NCBI RefSeq assembly: GCF_964212655.1
Contig: NZ_OZ156465.1
Location: 682,001 to 746,000, forward strand
DNA from: Candidatus Thiodiazotropha sp. LNASS1
Lineage (GTDB): Bacteria > Pseudomonadota > Gammaproteobacteria > Chromatiales > Chromatiaceae
Reading direction: 5' to 3'
Length of the DNA: 64,000 nt
A model generated the notes under the pieces. The model was not told the DNA's origin and did not search any database. It saw only the letters and a program-made list of their open reading frames with translations. Made by a program: the position numbers and the translations under genes. Below, in pieces: positions 18,867 through 27,339 of this stretch (positions are counted from its first letter, which is position 1; each line of letters begins with the position of its first letter).

Positions 18867-19235
18867 ATGAAAAAGGCGATTGTAAAAAGGAAACAAGCTT
18901 ACCAAATCGAGATGAAGTGGCTCGAATTGTTCGCGTCGACAGTTAAGAAAAGCACGGGAAAGTATACCGTTGGCCACTTCAAGTGGGAAAACTTTTTGAC
19001 CGGTTTACAAACAGCCGTGATCGGAAATAAGGCCTACGAGTATTATCATGCGCAAGATAGAGAAGATTATTACTTATTCAATGAATCAGTTTCAGAGATA
19101 TGGGATTGTACTGACGAAACATTCCCGGATACTGCACCTGATTCAGGGGATTGGTATATATTTCCAAAAAGCGGCCGCTGGACTATGGTTTTCTCGCACG
19201 AAGATGTGGTGTTGTTTGCAAGGAATGAAGCATAA
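18867..19235 (+). CDS. Hypothetical cytoplasmic protein
   Basis: 122 residues with no signal or membrane helix. The C-terminal stretch DSGDWYIFPKSGRWTMVFSHEDVVLFARNEA has the look of a small alpha/beta immunity-type or DUF4275-like protein, but I cannot assign it. It is the last gene of the AT-rich block that interrupts the denitrification genes and is followed by a dispersed repeat. Confidence 0.5.
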   Translation: MKKAIVKRKQAYQIEMKWLELFASTVKKSTGKYTVGHFKWENFLTGLQTAVIGNKAYEYYHAQDREDYYLFNESVSEIWDCTDETFPDTAPDSGDWYIFPKSGRWTMVFSHEDVVLFARNEA

Positions 19236-19293
19236 CCTAATCACAAATTCGTCAGTCTCGATTTCGTTTTTTATTGAGTAATCTAATGTCCTT

Positions 19294-19335
19294 TTGCGTA
19301 CATTAGCGGTGATTCGCGTCAATTTGCGGCCTTTC
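19294..19335. repeat. Dispersed intergenic repeat, single arm
   Basis: ttgcgtacattagcggtgatt followed by cgcgtcaatttgcggcc matches the right arm of the palindromic element at 12151-12266 at roughly four of five positions. It sits between the accessory block and the norF-like gene. Confidence 0.65.
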
Positions 19336-19350
19336 TTCACAAAAAACCCT

Positions 19351-19638
19351 CTATTGCAACATAGTAAGCCGAGCAATGAGATCCGGAAAGAGATAGACAA
19401 GCACGATCATGGCGGGGATGACGTAGAAATAGATACGCATGCTGTTGCGCAGCAGCCGGTTGGCGTCTTTGAGCTCCATGAAGTGATCGACGATCATACG
19501 GCCCTTGTAGGCAACGGTTAGGGTGATCACCAGGATCATGATCAAACCCTGATCGGGCGATTCGGCAATGGCTGCGCTGAGCAGGGTCAAACCCATCAGG
19601 ATCAGCCAAATCATATCAACGGATTTTGTCTTGAACAC
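19351..19638 (-). CDS. norF: NorF-like small membrane subunit (cytochrome c oxidase subunit IV type)
   Basis: 95 residues with three hydrophobic helices (MIWLILMGLTLLSAAIA, LIMILVITLTVAYKGRMIVDHFMEL, IYFYVIPAMIVLVYLF). The central KGRMIVDHFMEL matches the COX4/NorF pattern KG..V.D.FM.L seen also in the second copy at 21069. It follows the norE-like gene by 12 bp on the same strand. NorF is thought to help NorCB assemble or function. Two norEF pairs occur here back to back, so the symbol is by family only. Confidence 0.78.
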   Translation of the reverse strand: MFKTKSVDMIWLILMGLTLLSAAIAESPDQGLIMILVITLTVAYKGRMIVDHFMELKDANRLLRNSMRIYFYVIPAMIVLVYLFPDLIARLTMLQ

Positions 19639-19650
19639 CTGTTACTCCTA

Positions 19651-20250
19651 TCAACGCAAAACATATAACAAGGGAAATATGACGATCCACGCCAGATCGA
19701 TCATATGCCAGTAGACGGCGACCGCCTCCAGACCGCTGTGGTTATGCTGGGTTATTCCGCCCATCCTGATTCCCATAATAGCCCATAATATGGCACCGCT
19801 TCCCCAACCGACGTGCAGCAGGTGGTTGAAAGTGGTGTAGTAATAGACGGTAAAGAAGATATCCGTGTCGGTTGCCAGCCCGTGTTCACTGTTCCAGTGA
19901 TACTCATAGAATTTGATGATCAGGTAGAGCGCACCCATTGCGACCGCCGACCAAAGCCAGCGTTGACACTGGTCGATCCGGCCGATCCTGATCGATTTAA
20001 TCGCTTTGATGACGAAATAGCTGCTGGAGAGCAGGACCAGGGTATTCAATACGCCGGCGGTGGTATTCAGACGCAGCGGTCCGTCGGCGAAAAACTCCGG
20101 ATTATGTACCTTGGCGATGAAATAGACGATGAACATCAGGGCGAACTCGGTCATTTCCGAGAGAATCCCGACCCAGATGGCCATGTTGCCGGGCACATGG
20201 TTCTTGACGGGTACTACTGCCTGTACTGGTGGGGCTATGGAATTAGACAT
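19651..20250 (-). CDS. norE: NorE-like protein (cytochrome c oxidase subunit III family), first copy
   Basis: 199 residues, about five membrane helices, with the subunit-III signature VYWHMIDLAWIVIFPLLYVL at the C-terminus and the N-terminal GNMAIWVGILSEMTEFALMF. NorE proteins accompany nitric oxide reductase and raise its activity. It is divergent from a second, only moderately similar norE at 20481 with two FNR/DNR operators between them. Its longer N-terminal tail (SNSIAPPVQAVVPVKNHV) is not shared with the second copy. Confidence 0.85.
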   Translation of the reverse strand: MSNSIAPPVQAVVPVKNHVPGNMAIWVGILSEMTEFALMFIVYFIAKVHNPEFFADGPLRLNTTAGVLNTLVLLSSSYFVIKAIKSIRIGRIDQCQRWLWSAVAMGALYLIIKFYEYHWNSEHGLATDTDIFFTVYYYTTFNHLLHVGWGSGAILWAIMGIRMGGITQHNHSGLEAVAVYWHMIDLAWIVIFPLLYVLR

Positions 20251-20334
20251 GTAATGATTAAGGTCGGAGGCGGAATGCGCGCAGGCCTATCGATGTTGGG
20301 AGATGCCATTGTCTGTACACCTGCTGATAGTGCT

Positions 20335-20348
20335 TTGACAAGGATCAA
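20335..20348. promoter_or_regulatory. FNR/DNR-type operator, proximal to the minus-strand norE
   Basis: TTGACAAGGATCAA, TTGAC-N4-ATCAA, 85 bp from the start of the minus-strand norE. One of two sites in this divergent gap. Confidence 0.82.
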
Positions 20349-20401
20349 TTTATCGCAATTGCGCTGTAGGTAAATCCATGATTTTATTCAGGGTATTCAG
20401 C

Positions 20402-20415
20402 TTGATATTCATCAA
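20402..20415. promoter_or_regulatory. FNR/DNR-type operator, proximal to the plus-strand norE
   Basis: TTGATATTCATCAA, perfect TTGAT-N4-ATCAA, 66 bp upstream of the GTG start at 20481. Separate sites suggest the two arms are controlled independently by the same regulator. Confidence 0.85.
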
Positions 20416-20480
20416 GGTGAAGAATGGGGTCTGCTTTAGCATTGGGTTTGTGAATTTTCCTACAGGAGCAGTAATCCCCC

Positions 20481-21062
20481 GTGCAGGCCGAAGCAACGAT
20501 TGAATCCAACCGCTTTCCCCCGGGTGATTTGGCGATATGGGTCTTCATACTGGCGGAGCTTGCTGCATTTGCCGCGTTTTTCGGCGCCTATGCCTTTACC
20601 CGCATGAAAAATGTGGATCTGTTCAACCACTATCAGAGCACCCTTGACAGCGATGCGGCGCTGATCAACACGTTTGCCCTGATCACCAGCAGCTATTTCG
20701 TGGTCAGGGCTGTGGCATCGATTCGCGAAGATGACAGTCGTGGCTGCGTGCATTGGTTGTTGGCGGCGCTGGCGATGGGGCTACTCTTCCTGATTGTGAA
20801 GGGACATGAGTATGTCCACCATATCGAAGCTGGCATCAGGCTGAGCACGAACACATTCTATATGTTCTATCTGTCGCTGACCTTTTTTCATTTCATGCAT
20901 GTCATCATGGGTATGGTGATTCTTGCGGCAGTCGCGGTGAAGGCCAAAAGGGGTGGCTACAGTAACCGGGAGCATACGGGGGTTGAAACGGGTGCATCCT
21001 ACTGGCATATGGTCGATCTGGTCTGGCTGATTCTGTTTCCCCTTGTCTATATCATGAGATGA
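20481..21062 (+). CDS. norE: NorE-like protein (cytochrome c oxidase subunit III family), second copy
   Basis: 193 residues with the subunit-III layout: FPPGDLAIWVFILAELAAFAAFFGAY at the start, the FHFMHVIMGMVILAAVAV helix, and SYWHMVDLVWLILFPLVYIMR at the end. It starts with GTG, with CAGGAG upstream. It heads a plus-strand run norE-norF-norQ-membrane protein-norD with very short gaps (7 bp to norF), the classical accessory set for NorCB activation. Confidence 0.9.
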   Translation: MQAEATIESNRFPPGDLAIWVFILAELAAFAAFFGAYAFTRMKNVDLFNHYQSTLDSDAALINTFALITSSYFVVRAVASIREDDSRGCVHWLLAALAMGLLFLIVKGHEYVHHIEAGIRLSTNTFYMFYLSLTFFHFMHVIMGMVILAAVAVKAKRGGYSNREHTGVETGASYWHMVDLVWLILFPLVYIMR

Positions 21063-21068
21063 TCCACA

Positions 21069-21344
21069 ATGACTAGACGAACCGCTTTTGGCATCCGTGC
21101 CTGTACCTGGGTCTGGCTGTTCATGATGGGATTGACGCTGACAACCTATCTGATCGGTCAATTCAGCCTGGGCGGCCTGGGAGTTTCGCTGACAGTTTTG
21201 GCTTTTGCCCTGATCAAAGGGCAGATGGTGGGTGACTACTTTATGGGTTTGAAACGGATCCAGGGTTTCTGGCGCTGGCCGGTCAGCCTCTGGCTGTTTC
21301 TTCCCGGTGGCTTGATCGGTGTTGCCTTTACCCTGGTCGGATGA
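21069..21344 (+). CDS. norF: NorF-like small membrane subunit, second copy
   Basis: 91 residues with three hydrophobic helices and the KGQMVGDYFMGLKRI segment that aligns with KGRMIVDHFMELKDA of the copy at 19351. The gap to norQ is 10 bp, so it belongs to the norEFQD transcript. Confidence 0.8.
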   Translation: MTRRTAFGIRACTWVWLFMMGLTLTTYLIGQFSLGGLGVSLTVLAFALIKGQMVGDYFMGLKRIQGFWRWPVSLWLFLPGGLIGVAFTLVG

Positions 21345-21354
21345 GGAGATAGCG

Positions 21355-22173
21355 ATGGAAAAACCTGTAATATTAAATACGCGTGAAAGCGACGAATCGC
21401 TTCCCTTCTATAAATCCCAGGCACGGGAAATCGAACTCTTCGAATATGGCTACAGACATCAGCTCCCCTTGCTGATCAAGGGTCCCACCGGATGCGGCAA
21501 AACCCGCTTTATCAACTACATGGCGGCCAAGCTCGACAGGCCTGTCTACACGGTTGCCTGTCATGACGACCTGAGCGCCGCCGACCTGGTGGGGCGGCAC
21601 CTGATCGGCGAGAGTGGCACCTATTGGTCGGACGGGCCATTGACCCGTGCGGTCAGGGAGGGCGCCATCTGCTATCTGGATGAAGTGGTGGAGGCGAGAA
21701 AGGATACCACCGTGGTGCTCCATCCCCTGACCGATGACAGGCGCATTCTTCCCCTCGAACGCACCGGAGAGATTCTCAAGGCACCCCCGGAGTTCATGTT
21801 GGTTGTGTCATACAATCCCGGCTATCAAAATCTTCTAAAAGGCATGAAACCGAGTACCCGGCAGCGTTTCGTCGCACTCCGATTCGAGTTTCCCGCCCCG
21901 GAGCTGGAGCATGAGATTCTGATTGGAGAGACCGGCATCGATGGCGATATGGCCCGCCAACTGGTGCGTCTGGCCAATGCCATGCGGGCACTCAAGGATC
22001 ACGATCTGGAGGAGGCGGCCTCTACACGACTGCTGGTCTATGCGGCCACCTTGATTCTGGGCGGCTATGAGCCGGTCGAGGCCTGCCGTTCCGCACTGGT
22101 CGAGCCACTCACAGACGATATGGAAACAGCGGCAGCCTTGATGGAGGTCGTCTATGCCACAATCGGGCGGTGA
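21355..22173 (+). CDS. norQ: MoxR-type AAA+ ATPase for NO reductase activation
   Basis: 272-residue NorQ/NirQ protein that, with NorD, inserts the non-heme iron of NorB in a ATP-dependent way. Walker A is GPTGCGKTRF, Walker B is ICYLDEVVEA, and sensor 1 is the LVVSYNPGYQ segment. The typical NorQ stretches PVYTVACHDDLSAADLVGRHLI and KGMKPSTRQRFVAL are present. The ATG at 21355 has GAGGAGATAGC in front; an upstream in-frame codon overlaps norF and is unlikely. It overlaps or abuts the next membrane gene. Confidence 0.95.
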   Translation: MEKPVILNTRESDESLPFYKSQAREIELFEYGYRHQLPLLIKGPTGCGKTRFINYMAAKLDRPVYTVACHDDLSAADLVGRHLIGESGTYWSDGPLTRAVREGAICYLDEVVEARKDTTVVLHPLTDDRRILPLERTGEILKAPPEFMLVVSYNPGYQNLLKGMKPSTRQRFVALRFEFPAPELEHEILIGETGIDGDMARQLVRLANAMRALKDHDLEEAASTRLLVYAATLILGGYEPVEACRSALVEPLTDDMETAAALMEVVYATIGR

Positions 22174-22207
22174 CAATTATCCACAGGGAGACCCGCCGGG
22201 GTCGGCC

Positions 22208-22582
22208 ATGGCTGTCACCGCAGAGTCTCTCTATTTGGCGAATCTGCTGTTGATACCCGGTATTGCATTTGCCATTCTGTTGGTGATCTATTTTAAGCAG
22301 GGCAAATCCTTACCGCCGCTTGCGCGATCCCATCTTGAACAGACCTTCTCGGCCTCTCTCTGGGCAGGCGTACTGCTGGTGATTGTCAACATCGTTATCC
22401 TTTTGCTTGGAGGTTATGACGGCGCCTATACCTGGATGGTGGTCATCATCTACTTTACGGTGTGCCACTCCACCTTGATTCTCATCGGTATGCTGGGTCT
22501 CGCCAAGGCGATGGCGGGAAAATGTTACCGCTATCCCCTTATCGGCAGGGCATTGCCCGAAGCGTGCCTGAGGATGTCCTGA
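22208..22582 (+). CDS. Small polytopic membrane protein between norQ and norD
   Basis: About 124 residues with three to four hydrophobic helices: LYLANLLLIPGIAFAILLVIYF, ASLWAGVLLVIVNIVILLLG and WMVVIIYFTVCHSTLILIGML. The motif LPPLARSHLEQTFSASLW resembles DUF4870/COG3671 proteins. An alternative ATG at 22154 would overlap norQ by 20 bp and add a polar tail; GGGG before 22208 favours the later start. Its location suggests a helper for NorCB maturation, but nothing in it reveals a mechanism. Confidence 0.72.
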   Translation: MAVTAESLYLANLLLIPGIAFAILLVIYFKQGKSLPPLARSHLEQTFSASLWAGVLLVIVNIVILLLGGYDGAYTWMVVIIYFTVCHSTLILIGMLGLAKAMAGKCYRYPLIGRALPEACLRMS

Positions 22583-22616
22583 TGGGCGCCAAACCGCTTG
22601 GGCCAAGGGGAGACTG

Positions 22617-24446
22617 ATGGAAGAGAAGATCGGTGAACTCTGGCACCGGCTGATCACCCGCCTGGCACAGGACCGCTATCCCGAGGCCGCGGTGCACCTG
22701 ACCGATCTGAACCACACCCTGGGCATTCTGTTTCGCGCCTTCGGCGGCGATGGCGGACTGCGGGTCGAAACCGCCGGTGCAACTGAACACAATGCCAGGC
22801 GAGGCATGCTGCAGCGCATAGCCGGCAGTGCCACCAAGATTGAACTGGCCTGGCGCGATGAACATGCATTGCGCCTGCCCGAAGTCATCGATCTGTTTCC
22901 CCAGGGATCGCTTAACCGCGATCTCTATTTCTGGCTCGCGGCGCTGGCCGCATGTGATCGGGGCGAAAGCGAGCCATGGCTGGTAAAGAATCAGCAGCTG
23001 AGCAAACTGGCGCTGGAGAGATATCCGGGCATGCAAGCCCGTTACCGGCGTTTGCGGAATGCGCACCTGGCACAACGACCCGATCCGGAAACCCTGAAAC
23101 AGGATGAGGCGCAACAGGAGCAGGCCATCAGACGTGCCCTTATCGATCCGGGTACTGTTGCACGATTACCGGTTGCCGGCCATGCGCCTTGGCCGGTACC
23201 GCTCTGGCTCCACCCGTCTCCTCCAGGGCTGGTTCATGGGAGTAATACCCAAGATCAGGAGAATGAATCCGGGGGTGAGTCGAAGGCTGTAAATGATGGC
23301 CGCAGCCGCCGGGGAGAGCGTACTGAGATGGCCGATGGCGATGGGGGATTGATCACCATCCGCATGGAGAACATTCTGAGCTGGGGTGAGTTCGCCAAGG
23401 TCGACCGGGGTGCCGAGGAGAATGAGGATCTGGATCAGGCCATGGAGGCGGCGGAACAGATGGAGCAGTTCAGCGTGACCCGTGACGGCAAATCCGTCGC
23501 ATCGAAATTGAAGTTCGATCTTGACCTGCCGTCCGAGGCGTGTGACGACGAGATCGTGCAGGAGGGCATGTTGTTGCCGGAGTGGGACTGGAAGTACCAG
23601 GTTATGCAGGAGGCCCATTGCCGCATCATGACGCTGCAGACGGGGGATGCCCCGGCAATCGAACTGCCCGTTCATCTTACAAAGACTGCCAAGCAGCTGC
23701 GCGCCCAGTTTCAACAATTGATGCCGGCGCGCGTTTGGCTGCATGGCCAGGCGGACGGCAGTGAGATCGACATGGAGGCCTACCTGCGTTTCTCGGCAGA
23801 ACGGAAAAGCGGTCATCTCGCCACTGCCGATAACCTCTACCGGGATCTGCGAACAGGCGCCAGGGATCTGAGCTGTCTGCTGATGGCCGACCTGTCACTC
23901 TCCACCGACAGCTGGATAGACAACCACCACCGTGTAATCGATGTGATTCGCGACAGCCTCTACCTGTTTGCCGAATCGCTTTCGGCAACAGGCGACAGGT
24001 TTGGATTGTACGGGTTTTCATCGAGAAAAAGGGATCCTGTCCGTGTGCATCAAATCAAGGCCTTTGACGAATCCTACTCAGCCAAATCACGTGGAAAAAT
24101 TCAAGCGATCAAACCCGGTTATTACACCCGCATGGGTGCGGCAATCCGTTATGCACACCAATTGCTTAACAAGCAGCCGGCACAACGGCGATTGCTGCTG
24201 CTGTTGAGCGACGGAAAACCCAACGATCTGGATAAGTATGAAGGGCGTTATGGTGTGGAGGATACCCGGCAGGCCGTCAGAGAAGCCCGCAACTCGGGTA
24301 TCCAGCCCTTTTGCGTCACCATCGATGAAAAAGGTAACGACTATCTGCCCTATCTCTTTGGCAGCGGTGGTTATGTAGTGATTCACAAGCCGCAGGAGTT
24401 GCCCCGCAAGCTGCCATTACTCTACGCCCGTCTGACACGGGAGTGA
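22617..24446 (+). CDS. norD: NorD, von Willebrand factor A protein for NO reductase activation
   Basis: 609-residue cytoplasmic partner of NorQ. The C-terminal ~200 residues form a VWA domain with the metal-ion site DLSLSTDSW (DxSxS) near residue 423, a Thr in YTRMGAAIRYA, and LLLLSDGKPNDLDKYEGRYG with the second acidic ligand. The N-terminal part is helical and contains an acidic linker (residues 205-240). This matches NorD/CbbO-type proteins, which recruit the AAA+ ring to the target. It is the last gene of the norEFQD run; the start has GGGGAG upstream. Confidence 0.95.
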   Translation: MEEKIGELWHRLITRLAQDRYPEAAVHLTDLNHTLGILFRAFGGDGGLRVETAGATEHNARRGMLQRIAGSATKIELAWRDEHALRLPEVIDLFPQGSLNRDLYFWLAALAACDRGESEPWLVKNQQLSKLALERYPGMQARYRRLRNAHLAQRPDPETLKQDEAQQEQAIRRALIDPGTVARLPVAGHAPWPVPLWLHPSPPGLVHGSNTQDQENESGGESKAVNDGRSRRGERTEMADGDGGLITIRMENILSWGEFAKVDRGAEENEDLDQAMEAAEQMEQFSVTRDGKSVASKLKFDLDLPSEACDDEIVQEGMLLPEWDWKYQVMQEAHCRIMTLQTGDAPAIELPVHLTKTAKQLRAQFQQLMPARVWLHGQADGSEIDMEAYLRFSAERKSGHLATADNLYRDLRTGARDLSCLLMADLSLSTDSWIDNHHRVIDVIRDSLYLFAESLSATGDRFGLYGFSSRKRDPVRVHQIKAFDESYSAKSRGKIQAIKPGYYTRMGAAIRYAHQLLNKQPAQRRLLLLLSDGKPNDLDKYEGRYGVEDTRQAVREARNSGIQPFCVTIDEKGNDYLPYLFGSGGYVVIHKPQELPRKLPLLYARLTRE

Positions 24447-24500
24447 TCCGTTGCGGTCATAATCAGTGTTAACAGCCCCTAATATTCTTATTTTGCTGTA

Positions 24501-24514
24501 TTGATGAATGTCAA
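24501..24514. promoter_or_regulatory. FNR/DNR-type operator upstream of the hemerythrin-DUF2249 operon
   Basis: TTGATGAATGTCAA, TTGAT-N4-GTCAA, 54-67 bp before the ATG at 24568. Confidence 0.82.
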
Positions 24515-24567
24515 GGAGGGTGGCTGTTACACGCAGAGAATAGTGACGGTAGCGAGGTAACGACACT

Positions 24568-25005
24568 ATGAAAACGATCAACGATTCGATGACACAGGAT
24601 CACCGTCGCTGTGATGAAATCTTCGTGGAGATGGAACAGGCCATTATGCAACGCAAGTGGCCGGAGGCGGATCGTCTCTGTCAGGCGTTTATCAATTCGA
24701 TGGAGCACCATTTCAAAATAGAAGAGGAACTGCTTTTCCCGGCACTCATAAAAGCAACAACCCAGGCAAATGGTCCCGTCAACGTGATGTTGATGGAGCA
24801 TGAGCAAATGCGACATCTGATGTCGCAGTTGGTGTCGTCGTTGGACAATATGACCAGATCACTCTCTGCAGGTTATGTAGAGACATTACTCGTCACCATG
24901 CAGCAACATAATATGAAAGAGGAGAGTATTCTCTATCCGATGGCGGACAATGCGGTTCCAGACGTCAGCGACGTAATTGATAAGGCGTATTCGGAGTCTG
25001 CCTAG
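24568..25005 (+). CDS. Hemerythrin-domain (HHE) protein
   Basis: 145 residues forming a single four-helix di-iron domain: MTQDHRRCDEIFVEME, MEHHFKIEEELLFPAL, LMEHEQMRHLM and MQQHNMKEESILYPMADN give the expected His and Glu ligands. The E-E-LFPAL and KEESILYPMAD signatures are those of the HHE cation-binding family, which includes iron-sulfur-centre repair and NO-linked proteins such as DnrN. It overlaps the DUF2249 gene by one base (TAGTG). With an FNR/DNR operator ahead, a role in NO damage response or NO sensing is likely; direct activity is not shown. Confidence 0.88.
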   Translation: MKTINDSMTQDHRRCDEIFVEMEQAIMQRKWPEADRLCQAFINSMEHHFKIEEELLFPALIKATTQANGPVNVMLMEHEQMRHLMSQLVSSLDNMTRSLSAGYVETLLVTMQQHNMKEESILYPMADNAVPDVSDVIDKAYSESA

Positions 25006-25253
25006 TGGAGCTGCGGCTTGATGTACGGGAGTTGGAGCCGCCTGTTCCGCTGGAGCGCATACTGGAAACCCTGGAGGAGTTGCCATCGGATGACTGGCTT
25101 AAGGTGCGACACAGCCGTGAACCCTACCCACTCTACAGTCTTTTGCGCGAAATGGGTTTTGACTGGAGTACCAAGTGGCAGAATAGTGAGTGCATTATCC
25201 TGATCTGGCATACGGGGAGTCCACCGCCCGATGATAGTGGAAGGAGGTTGTGA
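25005..25253 (+). CDS. DUF2249-domain protein
   Basis: 82 residues beginning at GTG, the stop of the hemerythrin gene overlapping its start. The sequence LDVRELEPPVPLERILETLEELPSDDWLKVRHSREPYPLYSLLREMGFDW is the small TusA-like fold typical of DUF2249, with the conserved EPYPLY and a Cys in NSECIILIW. The family often occurs with hemerythrins and denitrification genes and is suspected of taking part in NO or iron handling. Four-base overlap (GTGA) with the next gene implies translational coupling. Confidence 0.85.
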   Translation: MELRLDVRELEPPVPLERILETLEELPSDDWLKVRHSREPYPLYSLLREMGFDWSTKWQNSECIILIWHTGSPPPDDSGRRL

Positions 25254-26521
25254 AAACCACCGGGCTCTCTCTCGATCAGGCCCCACCGATTATCATACCT
25301 TTCAAGTTCTTTCTCACAGCTTCACTGTTCAGCGTCATCGTGGGAATCGTCTTGATGATAGATGCCGAGGCGGTCTTCCTGTCCCGTTGGAGTCCTCTGG
25401 CGTTGGGCATCACCCATTTAATGACCGTTGGATTTCTCGCTCAGGTGATGACGGGCGCCATGATCCAACTATTACCTGTGTTGGCTGGTTCTCCCATTCC
25501 GGCAGTCACCACAGTAAGCAGAATCATCCATCTGTCACTTTTCGCCGGCGCCTTGCTGATGGGGTTGGGTTTTATCCGCTCCCATCAATCTGTTCTCGTT
25601 ACAGGCGCCGGTCTCGTATTGTTTGCGATTACCCTGTTTCTACTTGCCATGGCAGTTTCCCTGATCAGCTCCAAAAGTCGGCATGACAACGCAATTCCAA
25701 TCGGCCTCGGTTGGATGGCTGTCATTCCCACGGTGGCTATCGGCGTCTACATGGTCCTGGGACTATCCGGTATGTTGACGATAAACGATATGCCTGAGCT
25801 CATCGCTGTTCATCTCTCATGGGGGCTTTTAGGATGGGTCGGTATTGTACTATTTGCGACAATTTTCCAAATATTACCGATCTTCTATGTAACCAGGGAG
25901 ATGCCGGTCAATTTCAGGGATATCTCCTTCATTATCGTTTTCGCATTGCTGGCGTTGTTCAGCTTGTCGCAATATATCAACAGCGAACTGCTTGCCAATA
26001 GTCTGCCGATGGTTGTTGCGCTGTTTCTTCTGTTGAGTCTCGCACTGTTTCAAATGATATGGGAACGCAGGCGAAAGATAGTCGACATGACATTGGTTTT
26101 CCTCTGGACCGGCCTGATCTGTTTGGCGCTTGCAGCTATTGTCTGGATGCTTGGTGACAATGAGCTTCTGGTCGGGGTGCTTTTGCTTGGCGGTGTCTGT
26201 ATAACCATCCCGATCGGGATTATCTACAAAGTCATCCCGTTTCTATGCTGGTTTCACCTGCAGAGTCTATTAGTGAAGCAGGGGAAGCTGTCGTCCAGGC
26301 TGCCATCGATGAAACACTACATCAATGAAGTGGATGCAAAGCGCCACTATCTGCTGCATCTGGCGGCAATTGCACTGATCGCTGCCGCTACCCTGATGCC
26401 GGCAACGCTTGCGAGAACTTCTGGCATTGCTTTAAGCCTGTCCTCACTCTATTTTTTAAAGAACCTGCTGTCTGCGTTGTTGAGATTCAACAAGCAACAA
26501 CGGGCACTCTTGGATAGATGA
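25250..26521 (+). CDS. Twelve-helix membrane protein of denitrification clusters
   Basis: 423 residues, starting at GTG inside the DUF2249 stop. About twelve hydrophobic helices. Two related motifs recur, GITHLMTVGFLAQVMTGAMIQLLPVL and AVHLSWGLLGWVGIVLFATIFQILPIFY, each with a His followed by a Q-LP turn; this recalls heme-copper-oxidase-like or NnrS-like membrane proteins in which such His bind heme, but the similarity is at motif level only. Third gene of the hemerythrin-DUF2249 operon, so probably linked to NO metabolism. Confidence 0.75.
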   Translation: MKTTGLSLDQAPPIIIPFKFFLTASLFSVIVGIVLMIDAEAVFLSRWSPLALGITHLMTVGFLAQVMTGAMIQLLPVLAGSPIPAVTTVSRIIHLSLFAGALLMGLGFIRSHQSVLVTGAGLVLFAITLFLLAMAVSLISSKSRHDNAIPIGLGWMAVIPTVAIGVYMVLGLSGMLTINDMPELIAVHLSWGLLGWVGIVLFATIFQILPIFYVTREMPVNFRDISFIIVFALLALFSLSQYINSELLANSLPMVVALFLLLSLALFQMIWERRRKIVDMTLVFLWTGLICLALAAIVWMLGDNELLVGVLLLGGVCITIPIGIIYKVIPFLCWFHLQSLLVKQGKLSSRLPSMKHYINEVDAKRHYLLHLAAIALIAAATLMPATLARTSGIALSLSSLYFLKNLLSALLRFNKQQRALLDR

Positions 26522-26555
26522 TGATATATCGCTTACGAAGCAACCGGATGGTGGA

Positions 26556-27296
26556 ATGTACACTCAACTGTTGATGCTCATCGCTCTCTTTCCTGTCCTG
26601 GTCTATGGCCAGGACAGGAAACCATTATCGAAGGGCGACTGCTTGCAACCGGAACCCTTCCGTGATTATCGCCATTGTGATTTCAATGGCAGGGATCTTT
26701 CCACAGTCAATCTTGAAGGCAGTCTGTTGAGCGGCGTCAATTTACAGAATGCCAGGATGCCGGATTGTAATCTGGAGGGAGCGACGCTTAACGATGCCGA
26801 CCTTAAATGGGCTATGCTGTCCGGCTGCAGGGCATCCTCGGCGGATTTCACCAATGCCGACCTGTTTCACACCAATCTGGACGACAGCAGCATCGACAAT
26901 GCCAATTTCACCAAGGCCAATCTGTTCGGCGCCAGTCTGAATGGGGTAGCTGCCGACAGGGCCGATTTCTCCCATGCAAACCTTAAGGACATATCCATGG
27001 AGGAGAGCCGGCTGACGAACTGCAATTTTGATCAGGCGTTCATGATGCGGGCTGTGCTTATCGAAAGCGACTTGAGCGGCTCAAGTTTCCATCAAGTGGT
27101 ATTGACAGGCGCCGCTTTGGAGTTTGCGGACTTTACCCGAGCCGATCTAACCGGCGCGCTGCTGAACGGGACAACATTGACAGAGACACGGTTCCGGGGC
27201 GCCAGACTCACAGGGAGCCGATTTGTCAATGCGCGTATGCAGTCGCCCGATTTCACCGATGTCATCGATCCGCCTAAGGATCTTGTAAAAGACTGA
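26556..27296 (+). CDS. Secreted pentapeptide-repeat protein
   Basis: 246 residues: a signal peptide (LLMLIALFPVLVYG) then about 35 consecutive A(D/N)LXX-type pentapeptides (NLEGSLLSGVNLQNARMPDC, ADLFHTNLDDSSIDNANF, ADLTGALLNG and so on) forming a right-handed beta helix. Being exported, it is unlikely to be a gyrase-protecting Qnr type; the role is unknown. It starts 35 bp after the previous gene without its own FNR/DNR operator, so it may be read through from the hemerythrin operon. Confidence 0.85.
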   Translation: MYTQLLMLIALFPVLVYGQDRKPLSKGDCLQPEPFRDYRHCDFNGRDLSTVNLEGSLLSGVNLQNARMPDCNLEGATLNDADLKWAMLSGCRASSADFTNADLFHTNLDDSSIDNANFTKANLFGASLNGVAADRADFSHANLKDISMEESRLTNCNFDQAFMMRAVLIESDLSGSSFHQVVLTGAALEFADFTRADLTGALLNGTTLTETRFRGARLTGSRFVNARMQSPDFTDVIDPPKDLVKD

Positions 27297-27339
27297 ATGC
27301 ATGTAAGATTGACGATCGCCGACATCCACCGGGCATGGC

